DNA from: Rhizobium sp. 16-488-2b
GTDB taxonomy: Bacteria > Pseudomonadota > Alphaproteobacteria > Rhizobiales > Rhizobiaceae
DNA length: 64,000 nucleotides
Assembly: GCF_017741815.1 (NCBI RefSeq)
Contig: NZ_JAGHMF010000026.1
Location: 62,001-126,000 of the forward strand
Reading direction: 5' to 3'
Below, one piece after another: positions 8,549-16,772 of the stretch. Made by a program: the position numbers and the translations under genes. The notes beneath the pieces were generated by a model. The model ran no database searches. It was not told where the DNA came from and worked only from the letters and a program-made list of their open reading frames with translations. Numbering within the stretch: the stretch's first letter is position 1; each line of letters begins with the position of its first letter.

Positions 8549-9433
8549 TTAGTCATTTGCCCTATTACGAATCAAGCCCTCCTGCGCCACCGACGCAATC
8601 AGGACACCATCTCGCGTATAGAGGCTACCGCGCGTCAAACCTCGCGCGCCGGATGCGGATGGGCTGTCCTGTGTATAAAGGAGCCAGTCGTCGAGCTTGA
8701 CCGGGCGATGGAACCACATGGAGTGATCGAGACTGGCGACCTGAATCGTCTGGTCGAAGATCGAGGTGCCGTGCGGATAAAGCGACGTGTCGAGCAGCGT
8801 CATGTCGGAGATATAGGCCAGCAGTGCCGCCTGGCAGTGCCAGTCGTCCGGAACGGCTCCGTTGGCGCGAACCCAGATATGCTGGAGCGGATCGAGCTTT
8901 TTGTCGGAGAAGTAGTGCGTGAGCGAGACGGGCCGGACCTCGATCGGCCGCTCACGTCCCCAATATCTGCGGATCGCCTCGGGTGCGTGCGCAAGATAGC
9001 GCTTCGCCATCTCGTTCTCGTCGATCAGCGTCTCGGGCATCGGCACGTCGGGCATGGCGGCCTGATGCTCGAAGCCGGGCTCGACGATCTGGAATGACGC
9101 CGAGAGCGCGAAGATCGCCTTGCCATGCTGGATGGCGGTGGCGCGACGGGTGTTGAAGCTCGATCCGTCACGGATGCGCTCGACCTGGTAAATGATAGGA
9201 ACGGCCGGGTCTCCGGGCCGCATGAAATAGGCATGCAGCGAATGCACCATCCTCTCGGCTTCGACGGTGCGCTGCACCGCCATCAGCGCCTGCGCGATCA
9301 CCTGCCCGCCGAACACTCGCTGCCAGCCGACCTGCGGGCTTGTACCGCGAAAGATATCGACCTCGATCGGCTCGAGATCGAGCGTCGCAAGCAGAGTTTC
9401 CATCGCGGTCGGCTTTTCGGTGTGGCGCGTCAT
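8549..9433 (-). CDS. tesB: Acyl-CoA thioesterase II (TesB)
   Basis: About 294 residues of the double-hotdog TesB family. Visible motifs are RVFGGQVIAQALMAVQRTV near the N-terminus, the DG.SFNTRRATAIQHG segment, and the C-terminal LLDTSLYPHGTS with SLDHSMWFHRP, which contain the catalytic Asp and the Thr/Gln neighbours. It hydrolyses acyl-CoA to free acid and CoA. The start MTRHTEKPTAMETL at 9433 is preferred to the frame start at 9487; a further ATG (METLLATLD) is ten codons in. The gene is divergent from the monooxygenase at 9519 with an 85-base gap. Confidence 0.9.
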   Translation of the reverse strand: MTRHTEKPTAMETLLATLDLEPIEVDIFRGTSPQVGWQRVFGGQVIAQALMAVQRTVEAERMVHSLHAYFMRPGDPAVPIIYQVERIRDGSSFNTRRATAIQHGKAIFALSASFQIVEPGFEHQAAMPDVPMPETLIDENEMAKRYLAHAPEAIRRYWGRERPIEVRPVSLTHYFSDKKLDPLQHIWVRANGAVPDDWHCQAALLAYISDMTLLDTSLYPHGTSIFDQTIQVASLDHSMWFHRPVKLDDWLLYTQDSPSASGARGLTRGSLYTRDGVLIASVAQEGLIRNRAND

Positions 9434-9518
9434 TTTGTATGGCTCCAGCAGGTAGGAAGTGCGGTGATGATGATCTATATAGATCAATAGGATATTCTAA
9501 AAGAACGGGACGGGCGTT

Positions 9519-10733
9519 ATGCGTGACATGCTTGTGGTTGGCGGGGGTTATGTCGGGCTCTCCATGGCTGTCGCGGTCAAGCAGGCGGCACCGCATCTTG
9601 ATGTCGCGGTGGTCGAGGCAGCCCCCGCAGACGTCTGGCGCAAGGACCCACGCGCGTCCGCCATCATCGCCGCCGCCACCAAGATGCTCGACGTTTTCGG
9701 CATCTGGAACGAGATCGAGCCGACGGCACAGCCGATCACCAAGATGATCGTCACCGATTCCAAGACCTCCGATCCGGTCCGTCCTGTTTTCCTCACCTTC
9801 GACGGCGAGGTCGAGGACGGCAAGCCCTTCGCCCACATGATCCCGAATGTCGCGATGGTCGGCGCTCTGCGCGGCGCCTGCGAACGCCTCGGCATCGAGA
9901 TCACCCACGGCCTTGGCGCCACCGGCCTGAAGACGCTGGACACCCACGCCGAAATCACGCTGTCGGATGGCAGCACGATCGAGACCAAACTCGTGGTCGC
10001 CTGCGATGGTGTGCGCTCGCACCTGCGCGATCTCGCGGGCATCAAGACGGTTCATTGGGAATACGGCCAGTCCGGCATCGTAACCACGGTTGAGCACGAA
10101 CGCCCGCACAATGGCTGCGCCGAAGAGCACTTCCTGCCCTCAGGCCCCTTCGCCATCCTGCCGTTGAAGGACAACCGCTCCTCGCTGGTCTGGACCGAAA
10201 CGACGGCGGATGCCAACCGGCTGGTTCGCTCCGACGACCTGATTTTCGAGGAAGAACTGGAGCGCCGCTTCGGCCACAAGCTCGGCGCGCTGAAGGTGGT
10301 GGGCGACAAGCGCGCCTTCCCGCTTGGCCTGACGCTGGCGCGCGCCTTCGTCGCCCCGCGCCTGGCGCTCGCCGGTGACGCCGCCCACGGCATCCACCCG
10401 ATCTCCGGCCAGGGCCTCAATCTCGGCTTCAAGGATGTGGCGGCGCTCGCCGAAACCATCGTCGAAGCCGACCGCCTCGGCCTCGATATCGGCTCGATCA
10501 ACATTCTCGAGCGCTATCAGGCCTGGCGCCGTTTCGACACCTTCCGCATGGGCGTGACGACGGATGTGCTGAACCGCCTGTTTTCCAACGACCTCGCACC
10601 GATCCGCATCGCCCGCGACTTCGGCCTCGGCCTCGTAGATCGCCTGCCGGGCCTCAAATCCTACTTCATCGGCCAGGCCGCCGGCACGACGGCAGCGGGC
10701 AACCCGCGCTTGCTGGCGGGCGAGGCGATCTAG
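9519..10733 (+). CDS. FAD-dependent UbiH/UbiF/COQ6-family monooxygenase
   Basis: 404 residues. The N-terminal FAD-binding Rossmann motif is VGGGYVGLSMAVAVK, the middle DG motif is VACDGVRSHLRDLAG, and the C-terminal FAD motif is GDAAHGIHPISGQGLNLGFKDV, which is diagnostic for ubiquinone-ring hydroxylases. Rhizobia often have one or two such enzymes for several ring positions, so assignment to UbiH, UbiF or UbiL cannot be made here. The stop TAG at 10731-10733 lies inside the left end of the palindromic element that follows, so the end of the reading frame is supplied by the repeat. Confidence 0.9.
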   Translation: MRDMLVVGGGYVGLSMAVAVKQAAPHLDVAVVEAAPADVWRKDPRASAIIAAATKMLDVFGIWNEIEPTAQPITKMIVTDSKTSDPVRPVFLTFDGEVEDGKPFAHMIPNVAMVGALRGACERLGIEITHGLGATGLKTLDTHAEITLSDGSTIETKLVVACDGVRSHLRDLAGIKTVHWEYGQSGIVTTVEHERPHNGCAEEHFLPSGPFAILPLKDNRSSLVWTETTADANRLVRSDDLIFEEELERRFGHKLGALKVVGDKRAFPLGLTLARAFVAPRLALAGDAAHGIHPISGQGLNLGFKDVAALAETIVEADRLGLDIGSINILERYQAWRRFDTFRMGVTTDVLNRLFSNDLAPIRIARDFGLGLVDRLPGLKSYFIGQAAGTTAAGNPRLLAGEAI

Positions 10734-11026
10734 AGCCTTTCCTGGTTAGCTTGAAGCATTCTGCCGGAGCAGGTTTTCGTCAGGGCAAAGGCGATTGGCG
10801 AAGGGCATACCCCAGGTACGGTCGAGCCGATCGCCTTTGATCCTGGCGGAAAGATGCCCGGCCCTAGCTGGTTTGCGAAGCAAACCACCGGGGTTGGCTG
10901 AAACGGGCCGTCTGATCGTTCGGCCGGCTTGGCCGTATGCTTTGGCTACGACGCGCGCCGGCCGAACGACCATCCGACTCCGTTTGAGCCAACAGAATGC
11001 TTCAATCTAGCCAGGAAAGGCTCTAG
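10730..11026. repeat. RIME-like mosaic palindromic element with 34-bp terminal inverted repeats
   Basis: The arms 10730-10763 and 10993-11026 match in 32 of 34 positions as inverted repeats, starting CTAGAGCCTTTCCTGG. Inside are further nested inverted repeats: CAAAGGCGAT with ATCGCCTTTG (about 10786-10841), GGTTTGCGAAGCAAACC (about 10870-10886), and TCGTTCGGCCGGC with GCCGGCCGAACGA (about 10916-10970). There is no credible gene inside. The build is that of Rhizobium intergenic mosaic elements or MITEs. It fills the whole gap between the monooxygenase and the Trm112 gene. Confidence 0.85.
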
Positions 11027-11035
11027 GGGCTTGAT

Positions 11036-11224
11036 CTATTCCTCGATCTCGCGCGCTTCCGATACCAGCATGATCGGAATGCCGTCGCGGATCGGGTAGG
11101 CGAGCTTCGCCTTTTCGGAGACGAGCTCGTTGTGCTCGCGATCATAGGTGAGCCGCCCCTTGGTCAGCGGGCAGACCATCAGCTCCAGAAGCTTGGGATC
11201 GACGCGGCTCAGTTTTTCGTCCAT
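11036..11224 (-). CDS. Trm112 family protein
   Basis: 62 residues from MDEKLSRVDPKLLELM. It shows the short Trm112/YcaR pattern: LLELMVCPLTKGRLTYD, then AYPIRDGIPIMLVSEAREI. Only one Cys of the zinc ribbon remains (CPL), as in many bacterial members. Eukaryotic Trm112 activates methyltransferases; the bacterial role is unclear. It follows the LON-domain gene by ten bases and is the last gene of a three-gene minus-strand run with the thioredoxin-TPR protein. Confidence 0.85.
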   Translation of the reverse strand: MDEKLSRVDPKLLELMVCPLTKGRLTYDREHNELVSEKAKLAYPIRDGIPIMLVSEAREIEE

Positions 11225-11234
11225 GCGACCGCTT

Positions 11235-11906
11235 CTACTGCAAAATCGTATCCGAGTCACCGAAGACCCGGGCAAGGACGATCTCGGTGATGGCGATCAG
11301 CGTTTCGGCCCGCGTCTTCAGATCCGGCGCCTCGAGAAGCGCCTGTTTTTCCGCCGGGCCGAAGGGCGACATCATCGCCAGGGAATTGACCAGCGTCATG
11401 TTGCTGGCGCGCTCCACGCTCTCCCAGTCCGCCTCCAGCTTGTTGGCCTCGAGATAGGCCTTGAAGGCGGCGAGAAGGGCTGCGCGGTCGACCGCGTCCT
11501 CCTCGTTGCGTGCCGAGAGATCGGAGATGAACGGCGCGATGCGGAAGGTGCGGTATGGCTGGTGCGTGTCCTTTTCGTCGAGCAGACGGAAGCGGCAGAC
11601 GCCGGTCAGCGATACGATGTAGCGACCGTCGCCGGTCTCGGCGAACGAGGTGATGCGCCCGACGCAGCCGACGGCGCTGAGATTGCCGTCGCTATTCTTG
11701 TCGTCGCTCTCGCCAAGCGCCGGCTGCACCATGCCGATCAGCCGGTTGCCTGATATCGCCGCGTCGAACATGGCGAGATAGCGGGGTTCGAAGATGTTGA
11801 GCGGGAGCTGACCGGTCGGAAGCAGCAGAGCGCCGGTCAAGGGGAAGACGGCGATCGTGTCAGGCACATCGCCGCTCTTCAGATATCGTGCATTCCCCAC
11901 TTGCAT
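11235..11906 (-). CDS. LON peptidase substrate-binding (N-terminal) domain protein
   Basis: 223 residues from MQVGNARYL. It consists of the LON N-terminal domain only (IAVFPLTGALLLPTGQLPLNIFEPRYLAM, then GCVGRITSF and YIVSLTGVCRF); the AAA+ and protease parts are absent. Its job is unknown but it is conserved in alphaproteobacteria next to a thioredoxin-like co-chaperone. The frame is open up to 12209, but the extra residues are out-of-frame code of the upstream gene region, so the start is set at 11906. Confidence 0.9.
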   Translation of the reverse strand: MQVGNARYLKSGDVPDTIAVFPLTGALLLPTGQLPLNIFEPRYLAMFDAAISGNRLIGMVQPALGESDDKNSDGNLSAVGCVGRITSFAETGDGRYIVSLTGVCRFRLLDEKDTHQPYRTFRIAPFISDLSARNEEDAVDRAALLAAFKAYLEANKLEADWESVERASNMTLVNSLAMMSPFGPAEKQALLEAPDLKTRAETLIAITEIVLARVFGDSDTILQ

Positions 11907-12030
11907 CGGCACTCGTCCCGCATAATCGGCGGACCTAAACCACACGTCCGCATCTAAACGAATGTGGGGTACGCCATCGAAAACGCAAGGGTCGATGGCG
12001 GCAAACCGAAAGGCGAAATGTCGCTGATGC

Positions 12031-13029
12031 TTAAGAGAACAGCAGCGCCGAAAGCTTGCGCCGTCCCGAAACGCTGGCCGGATCCTTGAAGCCCCAGACC
12101 TCGAAGAACTGCAAAAGCTGGCGGCGCGCGCCGTCGTCGTCGAAGGTCCGGTCCTTGCGCATGATGTAAAGCAGGTGATCGGCCGCTTCCTCGCGTGCGC
12201 CCTCGACATTGCGGATCTTGGCGAGCTTCATGCGCGCCTCGTGATCGTCGGGGTTTGCGGCAAGCGCCTGTTCCAGAGCCACGGGATCGCCGAGTTTGCG
12301 GGCTTCCTCGATCTGCTCGAGCTTCTTCACCACCGCCTGGATCGCCGGATCGGCCGCCATCTCGTCGGGGAGTTCGTTCAGCGCCTCGCGCGCCCGCTCA
12401 TGCTGGTTGGCTGAAATCATGCACTGCGCCATGCCGGCGAGCGCCTTGGCGTTGTCGGGATCGGCCTGCATGACGGCGCCGTAGAGCTGTGCGGCGCCAT
12501 TGATGTCGCCGCTGGCGAGCAGACCATCGGCCTCGACAAGCACAGCCTCGATCTCGGCAGCCTGATCGGCACCCGCGGGACCGGCGACACGATCGATGAA
12601 CTCACGGATCTGGCTTTCGGGCACCGCACCCATGAAACCATCGGCCGGACGACCGCCAACGAAGGCAATGACGGCAGGGATAGACTGGATGCCAAGCTGG
12701 CCGGCGATCGACGGATGGTCGTCGATATTCATCTTGACGAGCTTGACGCGCCCTTGAGCCTCGTTGACCACCTTTTCGATGACGGGGGTCAGCTGTTTGC
12801 ACGGACCGCACCAGGGCGCCCAGAAATCGACGAGAACAGGCTGGTTGCGCGACTCCTCGATGACGTCCTTGCTGAAGGTCGCCGTCGTCGTATCCTTGAT
12901 ATAGCCGCCGGCGGACGCCATCGGCGCTGGCGCCACTGCCTGGGCGGGTGCCGCAGGCGCGCCGCCATAGCTCGCCGTTGCCGACATCTGGCCGAAGGAA
13001 TTGCTGTAGGGATTGTCGTTGCCGCTCAT
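12031..13029 (-). CDS. Thioredoxin-TPR co-chaperone (CnoX/YbbN-like)
   Basis: 332 residues. A low-complexity Ala/Pro N-terminus is followed by a thioredoxin domain (about 45-155) with WAPWCGPCKQL and the cis-Pro in QSIPAVIAF, then tetratricopeptide-like repeats to the C-terminus (about 175-330). The complete WCGPC active site suggests a redox-active protein. E. coli CnoX binds GroEL substrates and protects them during oxidation; that role is inferred here. Downstream on the strand are the LON-domain and Trm112 genes. Confidence 0.9.
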   Translation of the reverse strand: MSGNDNPYSNSFGQMSATASYGGAPAAPAQAVAPAPMASAGGYIKDTTTATFSKDVIEESRNQPVLVDFWAPWCGPCKQLTPVIEKVVNEAQGRVKLVKMNIDDHPSIAGQLGIQSIPAVIAFVGGRPADGFMGAVPESQIREFIDRVAGPAGADQAAEIEAVLVEADGLLASGDINGAAQLYGAVMQADPDNAKALAGMAQCMISANQHERAREALNELPDEMAADPAIQAVVKKLEQIEEARKLGDPVALEQALAANPDDHEARMKLAKIRNVEGAREEAADHLLYIMRKDRTFDDDGARRQLLQFFEVWGFKDPASVSGRRKLSALLFS

Positions 13030-13082
13030 GAGTATCTCCCGCCGCGCCGGTCAGCCGGCTTTTCTAGCGTTAAAATCGTATG

Positions 13083-13592
13083 TCAGGACGTCACTTTCAA
13101 GACAAGCGGCGTGTGACCGGTCGCTTCCATGAAGCGAACGAGGTCCGCACTTGCAATCGACGTGGTCGCGTCGTTGGACAGCGGATGGCAATTGATAATC
13201 TCGTCCTTCATGAGATCGGCATCAAGAACGAATGTGACCTTGTGGTCGGAATCATTGATCGCGCCGAACGCCGTGACCGAGCCCGGAATGACGCCCAGAT
13301 ACTCCATCAGCTTCTCCGGCTTGCCGAACGACACCTTGCTGGCGGCGCCGATCAGCGTGTGCACCGTCTTCAGGTCGACCGAGGCATTCTCCTCGACGGT
13401 AAGCAGGAAGAACTGGTCCTTCTTGTCCTTCACGAACAGGTTCTTCGTGTGACCGCCGGGAATCTCGTCGCGCAGCGCCACCGATTCGGCCACCGTGAAC
13501 ACCGGCGCATGCGTCTTGGTGCTGTGCTTGATGCCGAGCCCGTCGAGAAAGGCGTAGAGTTCGGTTGCGGTCTTCGGCGTCTTCTCGGTCAT
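13083..13592 (-). CDS. Aminoacyl-tRNA deacylase (YbaK/ProXp-ala type)
   Basis: 169 residues from MTEKTPKTATELYAF. It is a stand-alone YbaK/INS-like editing domain: THAPVFTVAESVAL, GGHTKNLFVKDKK (with the catalytic Lys), GVIPGSVTAFGAIND and the C-terminal CHPLSNDATTSI. Members clear mischarged Ala- or Cys-tRNAPro in trans. The sequence type matches ProXp-ala more than Cys-specific YbaK. It lies upstream of and in the same direction as the thioredoxin gene, separated by 53 bases. Confidence 0.88.
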   Translation of the reverse strand: MTEKTPKTATELYAFLDGLGIKHSTKTHAPVFTVAESVALRDEIPGGHTKNLFVKDKKDQFFLLTVEENASVDLKTVHTLIGAASKVSFGKPEKLMEYLGVIPGSVTAFGAINDSDHKVTFVLDADLMKDEIINCHPLSNDATTSIASADLVRFMEATGHTPLVLKVTS

Positions 13593-13846
13593 GGCTCGTT
13601 CCAGCACTCTATTGGGATAAGGCGCCCCCTGATTACGTCTCCCTCCCCTTTTTTGCAACGTGCCTATTCGCCGCTTTTCCCTGCATTTGCGGCATTTTAG
13701 CTGGGGCCGGGAAAGCTTTTCAAATTTTTCTTCGCCTTTCCGTCATTTCCCTGTTGCATTTGAAAATCGTTTGGGCGATATAGCGCCCGTCGCCGCAAGG
13801 TGGCGCCCACGGTCCTCCAAACTACCACAGGCCGTCGGGATTATGA

Positions 13847-13921
13847 GCGGGTGTAGCTCAGTGGTAGAGCACAACCTTGCCAAGGTTGGGGTCGAGGGTT
13901 CGAACCCCTTCGCCCGCTCCA
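13847..13921 (+). tRNA. tRNA-Gly (anticodon GCC)
   Basis: A 75-nt cloverleaf with encoded CCA. The acceptor stem pairs GCGGGTG with CGCCCGC, the D arm is AGCTCAGTGGTAGAGC, the anticodon loop is CTTGCCAAG, and the T arm carries GGTTCGAACC. No direct repeat of its 3' end was found downstream, so there is no evidence for an integrated element. Confidence 0.97.
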
Positions 13922-14018
13922 AATCTTCCCAACCAGTTGATATATTGTAATTATACGATCGCCGATTGGCCGCATTGATCGACGCGTCCATAGGACCGAA
14001 GCGCGAAGCCGCACGCGC

Positions 14019-14057
14019 GACCGTCATCCTCGGGCTCGTCCCGAGGGTCTGAGCACG
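14019..14057 (+). repeat. REP-like palindromic repeat, copy 1
   Basis: The stem CCTCGGG/CCCGAGG around CTCGT is flanked by GACCGTCA on the left and GTCTGAGCACG on the right. It matches the reverse complement of copy 2 in 34 of 39 positions. Confidence 0.8.
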
Positions 14058-14171
14058 GTCCCTCTTGCTCAACATGAATGGACACCTGGCGCCCTGTTTT
14101 CGACAGTTGGGTGACGCTCGACGGCGAACACCGCCCCGTCGCAAACATCAGCACCGTTGAATTCGCGGAAA

Positions 14172-14210
14172 CGTGCTTAGACCCTCGGCACAAGGCCGAG
14201 GGTGACGGTC
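14172..14210 (-). repeat. REP-like palindromic repeat, copy 2
   Basis: Inverted copy of the repeat at 14019-14057. Its stem is CCTCGGC/GCCGAGG: the innermost base pair has changed from G-C to C-G on both sides together, so pairing is kept. Confidence 0.8.
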
Positions 14211-14368
14211 GAGAGGGCAGATGCCATCCGTCTCAAGGCCGGAAACCAATCTCCTCTACGTCCCGCGATGCGCAACGCCCCAACCTCACCCCTCAAAAAA
14301 CATTGATTTGCGCGTCGCACCTGCCCATGTTGAAGCAAGGGGCAGGATAACCGATTGGGCGGGAGAAG

Positions 14369-15697
14369 ATGCTGCAACGGACCGAGGAAACAGATGCCGC
14401 GCTGGTCGACAGGCTGCAGCAGGCGGCGTTCAATTACTTCCTGAAACATTCCAACCCCGATAACGGGCTTGTCGCCGATACGTCGGTCGCAAACGTGCCC
14501 TGCAGCATCGCCGCCGTCGGCTTCGCGTTGTCGTCCTACACCGTCGCCGTCGAGCGCGGCTGGATGACCAGGGCGGACGCGATTTCACGCACCACGACGA
14601 CGCTCTGCTTCTTCGCCAACGGCCACCAGGGCCGCGAGCGGCACGCGATCGGCTACAGGGGCTTCTTCTACCACTTCCTGCACATGGACACCGGCCACCG
14701 CGCCTGGAACAGCGAGCTATCGACCATCGACACGACGCTGCTCGTCGCCGGCGTGCTGACGGCAGCGGCCTATTTCGATGGTGACGACGAGGCCGAGACC
14801 GAGATCCGCCGGCTGTCGACGCTGATCTACGAGCGCATCGACTGGCATTGGGCGCTGAACAAGGGCGAGACCATCTGCATGGGCTGGAAGCCCTCAAGCG
14901 GCTTCCTGCGCTGGCGCTGGCAGGGCTATGACGAGGCGGTGCTGCTCTACACGCTGGCGCTCGCCTCGCCGACGCACCCGATCCCCCAATCGAGCTACGA
15001 CGCCTTCACCTCGAGCTATTCCTGGATGCTCTTCGACGAGAAGTGCTATCTCTATGCCGGGCCCTTCTTCATCCACCTCTTCTCGCATGCCTGGATCGAT
15101 TTTCGCGGCATCCGCGACAGGCCGATGACGGCGCGCGACAGCGATTATTTCCGCAACACCCAGATTTGCATCGAAGTGCAGCGCGACTACGCCGAGCGTA
15201 ACCCCGGAAATTTCATCGGTTACTCCAGGGATATCTGGGGCCTGTCTGCCTCCGACGGTCCACCGCCGTCGCGCAGCCGTCATGGCGACCGGCGCCCGAG
15301 CGTGCTCGGCTATGCCGCCCGTGGCGCCCCGCTCGGCCCCGATGATGGAACGCTTGCGCCATGGTGCGCGCTTGCAGCCCTGCCCTATGACCGCGAGGCT
15401 GCGATCTCAGGCACGCGGGCGCTGCTCCAGGCCTATCCCGACCTCTGCTACGAGGGCCGTTTCCCCGGTGGCTTCAACCCATCCGTCAAGACGGCGGGAC
15501 CGGAGGGCTGGGTAGACGACCGCTGCGTCGGTATCGACCAGGGGCTGCTCGTCATGTCGATCGAAAACGACCGCTCTGATTTCATCTGGAACCTGATGCG
15601 GAAGTCCGACGTTATCCGCACTGGCCTGGAACGCGCGGGCTTTACCGGCGGCTGGCTGGAAGACGAGGCGGAAGACGAAGAGCTCAAGATCGCCTGA
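14369..15697 (+). CDS. GH144-like glycoamylase-domain protein, candidate endo-beta-1,2-glucanase
   Basis: 442 residues with no clear signal peptide. The glycoamylase (PF10091-type) signature runs through it: YRGFFYHFLHMDTGHR, ELSTIDTTLLVAGVL, GWKPSSGF, WRWQGYDEAVLLYTLAL, IGYSRDIWGLSASDGP, GTLAPWCALAALP and CVGIDQGLLVMSIEN. This fold covers GH144 beta-1,2-glucanases and the related domain of cyclic beta-1,2-glucan synthase (NdvB/ChvB). A stand-alone copy in a rhizobium may therefore trim or recycle cyclic glucans. Older annotation calls such proteins glucoamylase, which is misleading. The gene is alone on its strand; the neighbour is an iron transporter on the other strand. Confidence 0.85.
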   Translation: MLQRTEETDAALVDRLQQAAFNYFLKHSNPDNGLVADTSVANVPCSIAAVGFALSSYTVAVERGWMTRADAISRTTTTLCFFANGHQGRERHAIGYRGFFYHFLHMDTGHRAWNSELSTIDTTLLVAGVLTAAAYFDGDDEAETEIRRLSTLIYERIDWHWALNKGETICMGWKPSSGFLRWRWQGYDEAVLLYTLALASPTHPIPQSSYDAFTSSYSWMLFDEKCYLYAGPFFIHLFSHAWIDFRGIRDRPMTARDSDYFRNTQICIEVQRDYAERNPGNFIGYSRDIWGLSASDGPPPSRSRHGDRRPSVLGYAARGAPLGPDDGTLAPWCALAALPYDREAAISGTRALLQAYPDLCYEGRFPGGFNPSVKTAGPEGWVDDRCVGIDQGLLVMSIENDRSDFIWNLMRKSDVIRTGLERAGFTGGWLEDEAEDEELKIA

Positions 15698-15734
15698 CAG
15701 CGTTTAGCGGATGGGCAAGCGCCGAGGGCACCCC

Positions 15735-16772
15735 TCAGCGCACGAAAACATGCGCCTTGCCGGCGATCTCGAGCCGCACCCGGTCGCCGCGGGAAGGCAG
15801 CGCCACGCTGGAGGTCTTGATGAGGATCGGCGGCAGCGCCACGCCGTCGAGCGAGACAGCAACCGTGCAGGTCGCGCCGCCGAAATCCACCTCGACGACA
15901 CGCCCACCATAAGGCTGCTCGCTGCTGTCGGTGACGACGCGGATCTGTTCGGGCCGGAGCATGATCTCGACCTTGCCCTGATGCTGGCTGTCGACGGCGA
16001 CGTGACCGAGCGCACAATCGGCATGGCCGTCGCGGATGATCGCCGGCAGCATCACGGCGTCGCCGAGAAACAGCGCCGTCTCGCGATCGCGCGGCGCAAG
16101 ATAGAGCGATTGCGGTGATCCGGCCTGCACAAGCTTGCCATCGCGCAGAACGGCCACCTGATCGGCATAGGAGAGCGCCTCGGCTTGATCGTGGGTGACG
16201 AGAATGCTGGTGATGCCGGCCGCCTGCAGCACGCGGGCCACCGCCTTGCGCATGTTTTCGCGCAGGCCCGTGTCGAGTGCCGAGAAGGGCTCGTCGAGCA
16301 GCATCAGGCGTGGCTCGCGGCCGAGCGCGCGCGCCAGCGCCACGCGCTGCTGCTGGCCGCCGGAAAGCTGGTGTGGGCGGCGCGTCAGCATGCCGCGATC
16401 GAGCTCGACCATATCGAGCAGGTCCAACACCCGCTTGTCGCGGTTATCAGCGCCGCGGGCAATACCGAAGCCGATATTGCCGGCGACGTCGAGATGCGGA
16501 AACAGCGCGCCTTCCTGCGAGACGATACCGATGCCGCGCTTGTGCGCCGGCACCGCCGCCGGCCCGTCGGCCAGCAATTCGCCATCAAGCGTGACGCGCC
16601 CCTGATCCGGCTGCTCGAAGCCGGCGATAATGCGAAGCAGCGTCGTCTTGCCGGAACCGGACGGGCCGACCACGGCGGTGCGGCTGCCTGCCGTCACCTC
16701 AAGCGAGATGTTATCGAGCGCCTGTACCTGACCGTAACGCTTGCTGGCACCGTCTATCGTAAGCAGCGTCAT
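15735..16772 (-). CDS. Ferric-iron-type ABC transporter ATP-binding protein (FbpC-like)
   Basis: 345 residues. Walker A GPSGSGKTTLLRI, Q-loop IVSQEGALFPHL, signature QLSGGQQQRVALARAL, Walker B LMLLDEPFSALD and H-loop LVTHDQAEAL are all intact. A C-terminal TOBE-like domain follows (about 250-345: IMLRPEQIRVV...). It energises import through the permease gene just upstream, which it overlaps by four bases (ATGA at 16769-16772). With the periplasmic binding protein it forms an fbpABC-type operon. The frame is open further upstream but that is permease DNA in another frame. Confidence 0.92.
   Translation of the reverse strand: MTLLTIDGASKRYGQVQALDNISLEVTAGSRTAVVGPSGSGKTTLLRIIAGFEQPDQGRVTLDGELLADGPAAVPAHKRGIGIVSQEGALFPHLDVAGNIGFGIARGADNRDKRVLDLLDMVELDRGMLTRRPHQLSGGQQQRVALARALGREPRLMLLDEPFSALDTGLRENMRKAVARVLQAAGITSILVTHDQAEALSYADQVAVLRDGKLVQAGSPQSLYLAPRDRETALFLGDAVMLPAIIRDGHADCALGHVAVDSQHQGKVEIMLRPEQIRVVTDSSEQPYGGRVVEVDFGGATCTVAVSLDGVALPPILIKTSSVALPSRGDRVRLEIAGKAHVFVR

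Larger units (their letters stand above)
13922..14368. other. Intergenic region with inverted REP-like pair
   Basis: 447 bases without a believable gene between tRNA-Gly and the GH144-like gene. It contains two copies of a 39-bp palindromic repeat (entered separately). Small frames here have poor codon use and no family signature. Confidence 0.6.

Noticed and set aside
11907..12209. N-terminal extension of the LON-domain protein
   Set aside because: It runs into the thioredoxin gene and has no LON-domain likeness.
13743..14144. 133-codon ORF across tRNA-Gly on the minus strand
   Set aside because: It is antisense to a certain tRNA and to a REP-like repeat.
13847..15697. Genomic island integrated at tRNA-Gly
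   Set aside because: No integrase, no repeat of the tRNA 3' end, and codon use of the GH144-like gene fits its neighbours.
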